A stretch of DNA of 42,863 bases from positions 1 through 42,863 of the forward strand of contig MFLU01000017.1 of assembly GCA_001783335.1 (NCBI GenBank). Reading direction: 5' to 3'. Made by a program: the position numbers and the translations under genes. Source of the DNA: Candidatus Kaiserbacteria bacterium RIFCSPLOWO2_01_FULL_50_24. GTDB taxonomy: Bacteria; Patescibacteriota; Minisyncoccia; Phycocordibacterales; UBA2100. Positions 9,252 through 16,494 of the stretch are shown here, piece by piece (the first letter of the stretch is position 1; each line of letters begins with the position of its first letter). The notes below the pieces were generated by a model. It made no database searches and was not told where the DNA came from. It was given only the letters and a program-made list of their open reading frames with translations.

Positions 9252-10430
9252 GTGAAAAATGTTGGCTTTGCATATCGCGTGCTCGATGACGAGCTCAACG
9301 AGAAGCTGACGTGGGAATCACGGCAGTTTCGCAACACTGTGCAGTCTTGGGTGAACAAGCGATTCATGCCGCTTGTAACTGAGTGTTATTTGGACGGCAG
9401 GTTTCCGATGGAGCTTGTACCGGAAATGACCGAGCTCGGTTTGTTTGGAATCAAGGCAGACCCCATCTATGGCGGCCATGGCTTGAACAACTATGACTAC
9501 GGCCTTATTTGTCGTGAGCTAGAGGCGGGCGACAGTGGCCTTCGCAGCTTTGTTTCTGTGCAGAATTCGCTTGTCATATACCCAATAGAGCGGTTCGGAA
9601 GCGAGGATCAAAAAAAGCGATGGCTACCGCTCTTAACATCTGGAAAAGCTATCGGCGCTTTCGGGCTCACCGGCCCAGAGGGCGGTTCCGACCCCGAGAA
9701 CATGAAAACGCATGCCAGAAAAGATGGCAACGATTTCATGCTGAATGGCTCGAAGCAGTTCATTACTAACGGCAGCATCGCCGACGTGGTGATTGTGTGG
9801 GCAAAGCTTGACGGTATTGTGCGAGGATTTCTAGTAGAAAAAGGGACGTCCGGTCTTGAGTCCCGTGAAATGAAGAAGAAGCTTTCACTGTGCGCATCAA
9901 ACACCTCCGAGCTCTTTCTTAGCGGTGTTCGAGTTCCTGCGGATAGTCTTTTGCCCGGAACAATGGAGCGTGAAAGAACGTATCTTTCGTGCCTTAACGA
10001 AGCACGTTATGGAATTGCGTGGGGGGCTGTCGGTGTAGCGATCTTTTGTGCGGAGGCTGCGCTCGAATATGTCCGTAATCGGGTGCTTTTTGGAGAATCC
10101 CTAACGAAAAAGCAGCTGATCCAGGAAAAACTAGTGTTCATGGACGTGAATATCGAGTCGGCATTGCGGAGAATGATCGACATGGCTCGGCTCAAAGAGT
10201 CGGGCAAAATCCGATCTCGCGATATATCATGCGGAAAAATGGTAAATGTCGATATGGCGTGCGAAGTGTCTCGCTTGGCTCGCAGAATGATTGCCGGCAA
10301 TGGCATCATGGCCGAATACCATGTTATGCGACACATGATGAACTTAGAGAGTGTGTATACGTACGAGGGAACAAACGAAATACATATGCTTGCCCTGGGG
10401 CGAGACATTACAGGTGAAAATGCATTTTAG
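9252..10430 (+). CDS. Acyl-CoA dehydrogenase (glutaryl-CoA dehydrogenase-like)
   Basis: GTG start with AAGGAG SD; GAFGLTGPEGGSDP, GSKQFITNG, catalytic-Glu motif YTYEGTNEIHMLALGRDITG. Confidence 0.9.
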   Translation: MKNVGFAYRVLDDELNEKLTWESRQFRNTVQSWVNKRFMPLVTECYLDGRFPMELVPEMTELGLFGIKADPIYGGHGLNNYDYGLICRELEAGDSGLRSFVSVQNSLVIYPIERFGSEDQKKRWLPLLTSGKAIGAFGLTGPEGGSDPENMKTHARKDGNDFMLNGSKQFITNGSIADVVIVWAKLDGIVRGFLVEKGTSGLESREMKKKLSLCASNTSELFLSGVRVPADSLLPGTMERERTYLSCLNEARYGIAWGAVGVAIFCAEAALEYVRNRVLFGESLTKKQLIQEKLVFMDVNIESALRRMIDMARLKESGKIRSRDISCGKMVNVDMACEVSRLARRMIAGNGIMAEYHVMRHMMNLESVYTYEGTNEIHMLALGRDITGENAF

Positions 10431-10433
10431 TGA

Positions 10434-10460
10434 ACCTCGCGCTAAGCGCGAGGTTTTCTT
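10434..10460 (+). terminator. Rho-independent terminator after the acyl-CoA dehydrogenase
   Basis: AACCTCGCGC taa GCGCGAGGTTTTCTT. Confidence 0.8.
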
Positions 10461-10867
10461 ATGATAAAAATTCCACGTAAAAGCAGTTGCGGCACCGCGG
10501 GGTGTTAGACCCTGCGGGTCGCTCGTGGTTCGCGGGTGTCTTTGCACACTCGACCCTGCGCCAAAGAGCGCAGGGTGTTTGCCTCTGTGGTTATGACGAG
10601 TTTTACCAAGATTTAACCTTGATATAAAACGAAACCCACGGTCACTAAAGTCATTTGGCTGCACCAAATGACTAAGTGCCTTGATCCTTACTGGCGACGT
10701 AGAGCGAGTGAAATGAAAATGTACTCATTTGCATTTCCGAGCCGAGGAGCCAGAAATCTCACAATAAAAGAGTGAGATTTACAGCAAACGCATGGGTCCC
10801 CGGCTCCGGTCGGTTTGTGCTTTTTTTTTGCTCCACCTTCCCGAGCTGTGCTCGGATAAGGTGCAAA

Positions 10868-10903
10868 AAACAAAAACCCCAACTGTGCACAACAGTGGGG
10901 GTT
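10868..10903 (-). terminator. Terminator downstream of lipB
   Basis: CCCCAACTGTGCACAACAGTGGGG hairpin with flanking A/T runs. Confidence 0.65.
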
Positions 10904-11606
10904 AGGCATACTTCACATACTCAATGTCGAGATCCCGGCCCAGATGTTCTCCAAGCACGTCAACAAATATCTTTGAAAATGCGTGTGCAAGCTGTGTGTC
11001 TATTTTCGGCGCACTTCCCGTGAGCCGCTCTACTGAAGACACATGCGTATTCGGCAAATTGCACGGATTGATGAGTTCAAACGGCGCGAGATCCGTGGAA
11101 AGATTCACTACACAACCGCGTGAGATTATCTTTTCTCCGTTTATTTTGAGGGAAAAACGAGCTCCTAGGAAACCGATTTTCCGTAACTCGCCATCGTCTT
11201 CTACCCACACTCCCTGCGAGCCGTACACGGTATAATTCGCGCGCGCCGCAATCGCACACCCTTCAAGAAAGCGGATCATTGTGTCTTGAAGAACATTCCG
11301 CAAATTATGCGGATGAAAGTTCTGCGGCATACGGAGACTGGTATACATAACCAATTGTCCGAGTCCGTGGTAGAGAAGGCCACCCCCGTCATGTGTATGC
11401 ACGATGTTTATCCCATTCTTTTTGCAATACCGCGCAAAATCCGCCGACGATACGCGAAGCGAACCAAGGTCGTCAATGTGGCTGTACCGAAACGCCGGAA
11501 ATGGCTCAAAAAGAAGAATCCGCTCCTCCCCCGCCGCCACAAGCCTGTCCGTTTCCGCCTCCATCTTGGAGAGCGGCTGTAATCCAAGCCATTGCACCTT
11601 AATCAT
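10902..11606 (-). CDS. lipB: Lipoyl(octanoyl) transferase LipB
   Basis: GGGLLYHGLGQLVMY, KIGFLGAR, and INPCNLPNTHVSS containing the catalytic Cys. Confidence 0.85.
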   Translation of the reverse strand: MIKVQWLGLQPLSKMEAETDRLVAAGEERILLFEPFPAFRYSHIDDLGSLRVSSADFARYCKKNGINIVHTHDGGGLLYHGLGQLVMYTSLRMPQNFHPHNLRNVLQDTMIRFLEGCAIAARANYTVYGSQGVWVEDDGELRKIGFLGARFSLKINGEKIISRGCVVNLSTDLAPFELINPCNLPNTHVSSVERLTGSAPKIDTQLAHAFSKIFVDVLGEHLGRDLDIEYVKYA

Positions 11607-11710
11607 GCGCCCGCTCCCCTCCTTATGAACCGTCTGAAGAATAGAGTAGTACTACCCGCGCATTAGTCAATTGTGTGGAAAACTTAATCTAGAGCGGTCT
11701 TCTGGTGTAG

Positions 11711-11716
11711 TACAAT
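11711..11716 (+). promoter_or_regulatory. Putative -10 box TACAAT 7 nt before the ATG
   Basis: Position relative to the start codon at 11724. Confidence 0.5.
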
Positions 11717-11723
11717 TAGAGGT

Positions 11724-12458
11724 ATGAAATGCCCGCCACAGCTATATGACAGGGCATTGTTCTTGCGAAAGAAAGGTTGGAGTTATAATGAGATTCGCAA
11801 GGAGGTGCCTGTTGCAAAAAGTACACTGAGTTTGTGGTTGAAAAGTGTGCGTCTGTCCCCCGCCCACCGCGCGCGTTTGTACACAAAGAAAATACTTGTT
11901 CTTGCGCGCGGAGCATCTAGTCAAAAAGAACGGCGACAAAGAGAGGTTGACGAGATAATTGCAAAAGCAAGCGCTGAGATAGCTCTGCCAATATCCAAGA
12001 AAACGTTCAGATTATTTGGAGCGGCTTTATACTGGGCAGAGGGAACCAAAGGAAAAAACTTTGAAGTAACAAACTCGGATCCAGTTCTTATAGCGTTTAT
12101 GGCTAAGTGGTTTCAGGATGTATTTGAAATTCCTGTCGAGAGATTGCGTGCGCGCATTAATATATATCCGCAACAAAACGAAAAAGAACTGAAGCGGTTT
12201 TGGTCTGATTTAACAGGAATTCCATTGGAGAATTTTGGTAAAAGTTATGTTAAACCTTTAAGTAGCGGTTACAAGAAAAATAATCTCTATTACGGAACAA
12301 TAAAAGTGAATGTTTCAAGGGGAATAGACATGAAGCACAGAACTTTCGGATGGGTACAAGGTGCTTTACAGGAGTTGATGCCACAAATAGAATCAACTCA
12401 ACGGCGGTGGTTATCTTTGAGAGACAACGAGCGACCGCCGGTAAATCTCCCCTCATAG
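11724..12458 (+). CDS. Helix-turn-helix plus LAGLIDADG-like endonuclease-type protein
   Basis: N-terminal HTH (YDRALFLRKKGWSYNEIRKEVPVAKSTLSLWLK), then LFGAALYWAEGTKGKNFEVTNSDPVLIAFMAKWF; stop lies inside the downstream tRNA gene. Confidence 0.7.
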   Translation: MKCPPQLYDRALFLRKKGWSYNEIRKEVPVAKSTLSLWLKSVRLSPAHRARLYTKKILVLARGASSQKERRQREVDEIIAKASAEIALPISKKTFRLFGAALYWAEGTKGKNFEVTNSDPVLIAFMAKWFQDVFEIPVERLRARINIYPQQNEKELKRFWSDLTGIPLENFGKSYVKPLSSGYKKNNLYYGTIKVNVSRGIDMKHRTFGWVQGALQELMPQIESTQRRWLSLRDNERPPVNLPS

Positions 12459-12519
12459 CTTAATGGTAAAGCACCGGTCTCTTAAACCGGCTACCCAGGT
12501 CCGATTCCTGGTGGGGGGA
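12449..12519 (+). tRNA. tRNA-Lys (anticodon CTT)
   Basis: Acceptor CCCCTCA/TGGGGGG plus A, loop ctCTTaa, T-arm CCAGGTCCGATTCCTGG. Confidence 0.92.
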
Positions 12520-12523
12520 TAAT

Positions 12524-12661
12524 CCGCACACTTATGTTGGTGTAGTGTTTTTCATTGCCAATATGGCGTCAGTTGCTAAAAAGCACGGTATACTCGCTTA
12601 TCGTGATGTGAAGAAAAATCTCCCTAAAACACAAGGCAATAACACCAACATAAGTGTGCGG
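12524..12661. repeat. 138-bp element with 20-bp perfect terminal inverted repeats (CCGCACACTTATGTTGGTGT)
   Basis: Arms at 12524-12543 and 12642-12661. Confidence 0.85.
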
Positions 12662-12719
12662 GGACAAGAAAGGGGGGCGATTATGGATTAGAGTTGGATT
12701 TGAAAATTCTTGTGCCGGC

Positions 12720-12900
12720 TCATCTCCGGTCCACGCGCCGCAGGCGCGTGGCATTAACACAATAAACAAGGCCGCGCCGTCTATCCCCGCACCAAAGGTG
12801 CGGGGTATTTCGCGGCGCGGCACCGCGGCTTGTTTTTTGGAAGAAGAATCGGCCACCGCCGATTCAGTTTAGTGTGTATCCCCGTAGCAAGCTACGGGGT
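12720..12900. repeat. Cluster of consecutive short hairpins
   Basis: CCACGCGCC/GGCGCGTGG, CCCCGCACC/GGTGCGGGG nested in GCCGCGCCG/CGGCGCGGC, GAATCGGC/GCCGATTC, CCCCGTAGC/GCTACGGGG. Confidence 0.75.
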
Positions 12901-13009
12901 ATTACACGCCAATAAAACAGGTCGCCCGTCGATCTGCGCCATGAATAATGCTTTCTTTTTGTTATGGTATCGTATGTGTTATAGGATTATTATGCTGGGC
13001 GAGTGGCAG

Positions 13010-13075
13010 CCCCGCACCAAAAATATCACGTTGGTATTTTGAAGCCGGTTAGATTATGCTGATTTTGGTATGGGG
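13010..13075. repeat. CCCCGCACCAAAAAT...GATTTTGGTAYGGGG miniature inverted-repeat element, copy 1
   Basis: Same ends as 17912-17982 and 30085-30192. Confidence 0.7.
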
Positions 13076-13103
13076 TGAAAATGGTATACGCTTTATGGCA
13101 TAG

Positions 13104-13109
13104 TATAAT
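13104..13109 (+). promoter_or_regulatory. Putative -10 box TATAAT 6 nt before the GTG start
   Basis: Position relative to the start codon at 13116. Confidence 0.55.
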
Positions 13110-13115
13110 TAACGA

Positions 13116-13757
13116 GTGAAGCGAAAATCAAATATTGATTTGATATGGTCGCCAGAATTCGCCTATGTGATAGGTATAATTGCTTCAGACGGCAATCTCT
13201 CACCCAGTGGTCGCCATATAAATATCACCTCGAAAGATAGGGAGATGGTTGAGACAGTAAAAAGCATTTTGCGACTTATGAATAAAATTGGTCGCAAAGC
13301 ACGTGGATATTCTAAGGACAAAAAATATTTCGTCCTTCAGTTCGGCGATATTAACTTTTATGAATTCTTGCTTTCAATCGGTCTTACTCCGAAAAAATCC
13401 AAGACCATTGGAGCAGTGGCAGTGCCAGATAAATTTTTCAGAGATTTTCTACGAGGATGCTTCGACGGCGATGGTTCCCTGGGCACCTTCCGGCATCCAG
13501 AAAGCAAACATCCTCAAGTGCGTCTCCGAATAACATCTGCGAGTCCAGCATTCTTGATTTGGCTCCTCAAAAGCGCGCAACGACTTTTTGTGATAGAGGG
13601 TGGGTATATCTATTCTCCAAAAAATAAAAGTGTGCAAATACTTTCCTTCGGGAAAGCTGACTCTATCAAGATTCTTCATCTGATGTATTATAAGAAATCT
13701 GTACCGGCCCTATCGCGAAAACGTAAGATCGCGACAGGACTATTGGTGGGTGAGTAG
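13116..13757 (+). CDS. LAGLIDADG homing endonuclease
   Basis: Two LAGLIDADG-type motifs: FAYVIGIIASDGNLS and FLRGCFDGDGSLG; stop lies inside the downstream tRNA-Leu. Confidence 0.88.
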   Translation: MKRKSNIDLIWSPEFAYVIGIIASDGNLSPSGRHINITSKDREMVETVKSILRLMNKIGRKARGYSKDKKYFVLQFGDINFYEFLLSIGLTPKKSKTIGAVAVPDKFFRDFLRGCFDGDGSLGTFRHPESKHPQVRLRITSASPAFLIWLLKSAQRLFVIEGGYIYSPKNKSVQILSFGKADSIKILHLMYYKKSVPALSRKRKIATGLLVGE

Positions 13758-13829
13758 CCGAATTGGTACAGGCGCACGGCTTAGGACCGTGTGGAGAAAT
13801 CCATGAGGGTTCGAGTCCCTCCTCACCCA
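13748..13829 (+). tRNA. tRNA-Leu (anticodon TAG)
   Basis: Acceptor GGGTGAG/CTCACCC plus A, loop ctTAGga, long variable arm, T-arm GAGGGTTCGAGTCCCTC. Confidence 0.93.
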
Positions 13830-13834
13830 CAACA

Positions 13835-14149
13835 TTAATTGCCAAAAAAGTTCGGCGGAGGCGCCACATTTTCTATGCGCCCGATATCAAACCCGCCGAC
13901 ACGGCCGATGCCGAACGTATTCTCTAGAAGCCCGATTATCCCCCACACCGCAACCATGACAAGCATACCAACAAGACCCCAGAGTATGTGATCTTTGTCT
14001 TCCTGCTTCGGCTCGCCGGAATTCAGATGAATCATAAACATCACAAGCCCCCACATAAAAAGAAAGAACCCCGCTGTGAACACGAGTAAAATCGCCGGGT
14101 CAATGATGTATGTTACAAAGCGATCCAAAAGACCCGAGATAGCTTGCAT
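13835..14149 (-). CDS. Small pilin-like membrane protein (VirB2/T4SS-pilin type), paralogue A
   Basis: Shares WGLVGMLVMVAVWGIIGLLENTF with the neighbouring small ORFs. Confidence 0.65.
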   Translation of the reverse strand: MQAISGLLDRFVTYIIDPAILLVFTAGFFLFMWGLVMFMIHLNSGEPKQEDKDHILWGLVGMLVMVAVWGIIGLLENTFGIGRVGGFDIGRIENVAPPPNFFGN

Positions 14150-14170
14150 GGTATTAAATGTAAAATGTAA

Positions 14171-14266
14171 ACCCAGCACTTTCTAAACATTAGACTTCAC
14201 ACAAATACAGAAACACTTTTACATAATAATATATAGACTGCAGAAAGATGTAAGAAAGTGCTGGGT
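14171..14266. repeat. Inverted-repeat element ACCCAGCACTTTCT...AGAAAGTGCTGGGT
   Basis: Exact 14-bp arms; ends match the 4646-4744 element. Confidence 0.8.
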
Positions 14267-14407
14267 AAATATCGAAATGTAAAATGACAGTTCAAAATTA
14301 AAAATTCGTCATGTACACATTCAAAAGATTTTACGAATGTAGCGCATACCCGCTTGCCGCTACATACTGCGTGGCATGTGTCACAGGATATGACATACAG
14401 TGTACTC

Positions 14408-14776
14408 TTAAAATCCTCTAGTGTTGATTTGAATGCCTTTAGGAACTATCGGGTCCGTAGAAGTTACCTTAAATGTTGTTTGTAGAAGTCGGATGATGCC
14501 CCACACAGATACCATGACGAAAATCGCTATCACGCCCCAAAACATGATTTGCACACCCTTGCTTGCCGCGTCTGTACTGCCATGAACGCCAAAGATGTAC
14601 TGAATAAGACCCCAAAAGAAAGCTACGATGGCAAGTGTTATGAGAAGTCCGATAGTGGCGTTCAAAAATGTGTTGAAAAACGCGAGCGTATCAACAAGCG
14701 TCGCTGACGAGGCGAGTGCCGGAAAACTAATCGCAAGGAATGCGAGCACAGACGGACTCATCAAGTGTGTTGCCAT
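14408..14776 (-). CDS. Small pilin-like membrane protein, paralogue B
   Basis: Signal-like N-terminus; MFWGVIAIFVMVSVWGIIRLLQTTF. Confidence 0.7.
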   Translation of the reverse strand: MATHLMSPSVLAFLAISFPALASSATLVDTLAFFNTFLNATIGLLITLAIVAFFWGLIQYIFGVHGSTDAASKGVQIMFWGVIAIFVMVSVWGIIRLLQTTFKVTSTDPIVPKGIQINTRGF

Positions 14777-14937
14777 AACAAGTTGACAATTATTTTAAGA
14801 TAGTTTAATGATAACCCACCTCTAGGAAAGGGCAACGGCATGGAAATGTGAGTGTGGATATCTCAAGGGACATTATATGGCTTCGGAAAACCCAACACCT
14901 TTAGTGACCAGTAATCATTAAAGGTGTCGGATAAACA

Positions 14938-15330
14938 TCATCCATGCGAGCCCCCTCGCTCTTCTTTCTTCTCTTTTCCGGCAGCGGCGAAATGAATCAA
15001 TGCGATTATAATGGAAATCAGGACTACAAACGAAACAATCGCGAGCACAGTCTCTATATGAAGTCGGACGAAACGTACGAGCGCAAGGAGTACAATGAGG
15101 ACAAATACGAGCGCAACGCCCCACTCCATAATATAGAGACCTACCTTCCGGCTTTCTAGGCCGAGCCGCGCAAAATAGTATCCCAGTCCAGCGGCGAACG
15201 TTACAATGGCCGCGGTGGCCATAAGGCCCACAAAGATATTCAATACTCCAGCCGCTTGAAAGAGCGTCTGTGCACCAACAATGGACGGAGTTACTATGAA
15301 ACCAAGACCCAATACCAGCGCATGCTTCAT
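14938..15330 (-). CDS. Small membrane protein in the pilin-like cluster
   Basis: Start MKHALVLGLGF; several TM segments; charged C-terminus KEKKEERGGSHG. Confidence 0.55.
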   Translation of the reverse strand: MKHALVLGLGFIVTPSIVGAQTLFQAAGVLNIFVGLMATAAIVTFAAGLGYYFARLGLESRKVGLYIMEWGVALVFVLIVLLALVRFVRLHIETVLAIVSFVVLISIIIALIHFAAAGKEKKEERGGSHG

Positions 15331-15422
15331 ATCCAGTTTACGATTCGTCGTCATTCGTAGATTCGCATTTTTATTCGTAGCCATTCGTTGATTCGTATTA
15401 TTAGTAGATGCGGACTTTCACT

Positions 15423-15794
15423 TTATTCAAAACCGCAATTTCCGAACGAGTCACACAATTCAGAATTTCCGATGCCACCCACCCCGGAGTCAAGCGACGT
15501 CCCCAAAAGCGTATTTTGTATAAGATTCAATATTCCCCATACTGATACCATCACAAACAACACTAAAATGCCCCAGAAGAAGAAGCGCTTTTTGGCCTCC
15601 TCGTCTTCTGTAATGTTCAATATGTTAGTGGATATGCCGAGAAAATAGACTGCAAGCGCAAGCGTTACAAGCACCATAGCGCCGCTATTTAGAACATTCA
15701 CTACTAGGTTTACAAACTCTGAGAACGTGCGGGGAGCGGCAAGAGCGACTGATGGAAATAAAAGTGTAAACACAACACTAAGAATTTTTGTCAT
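15423..15794 (-). CDS. Small pilin-like membrane protein, paralogue C
   Basis: MTKILSVVFTLLFPSVALA signal; FFWGILVLFVMVSVWGILNLIQNTLLG. Confidence 0.7.
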   Translation of the reverse strand: MTKILSVVFTLLFPSVALAAPRTFSEFVNLVVNVLNSGAMVLVTLALAVYFLGISTNILNITEDEEAKKRFFFWGILVLFVMVSVWGILNLIQNTLLGTSLDSGVGGIGNSELCDSFGNCGFE

Positions 15795-15951
15795 AGGTCG
15801 AGTACGCTCGTGCTGGTAATGTAAAAAGTAGAATGTAAACATCAAAATGACAAATCAAAATGTAAAATTGAGAACGACGATTTGCTGTTTTGAGTATATT
15901 TTACACTGTCATTTTCCATTTTGATTTTTAATATTTACATTATGGTGGGTA

Positions 15952-16308
15952 CTATCCTACCAACTGTGACACCGTTCCCCCTATGAGTGTCGCTATCACC
16001 CATGCGCCAAGAATAAGAATAGCGCCGATTGCCGTATACATAAAATTACGCCGTGCCGTGCCCAGTTCGGTTGGATTTCCCTGCGCTTTTACAAACAAAA
16101 AACCGGAATACACGAACGCGAGCGCAAGAAGTGGGAGCGCCACCATCACCACCACCTTTAGAGCACCGGCGATAAAAGCGGGAATAGAGCTGAAGGAGGA
16201 GTTGAGCGGGTTTTGCAACTGCCCCTGCGCTTCAACAAAAGAAACAGAAAATACCAACAAAAACAAGATTCCTATCACATTATAAAAAACCAATTTCATA
16301 ACGTTCAT
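15952..16308 (-). CDS. TrbC/VirB2-like pilin (T4SS-pilin type)
   Basis: Signal peptide; ALPLLALAFVYSGFLFVKAQGNPTELGTARRNFMYTAIGAILILGAWVIATLI. Confidence 0.75.
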   Translation of the reverse strand: MNVMKLVFYNVIGILFLLVFSVSFVEAQGQLQNPLNSSFSSIPAFIAGALKVVVMVALPLLALAFVYSGFLFVKAQGNPTELGTARRNFMYTAIGAILILGAWVIATLIGGTVSQLVG

Positions 16309-16355
16309 AGTAAATTATGTTCCAATCTACGCATGGCCACAATGTGAGGAAAATA

Positions 16356-16494
16356 ACAAATTACAGATCCAAAATTCCAAACAATATCAAAACTTCAAAT
16401 TCCAATATCTCAAACGGGTTTTGTTTTGTGTTTTGTGTTTTGGTCATTGTGATTTGTTTGTGATTTGGTGCTTGGAATTTGGTGCTTTTGTAAG
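16356..16494. repeat. AT-rich imperfect palindromic repeat, copy 2
   Basis: ccaaaattccaaacaatatcaaaacttcaaattcc ... gtgatttggtgcttggaatttgg. Confidence 0.75.

Noticed and set aside
10902-11606. Biotin/lipoate ligase (BirA/LplA) instead of LipB
   Set aside because: YHGLGQLV, KIGFLGAR and INPC motifs match LipB better.
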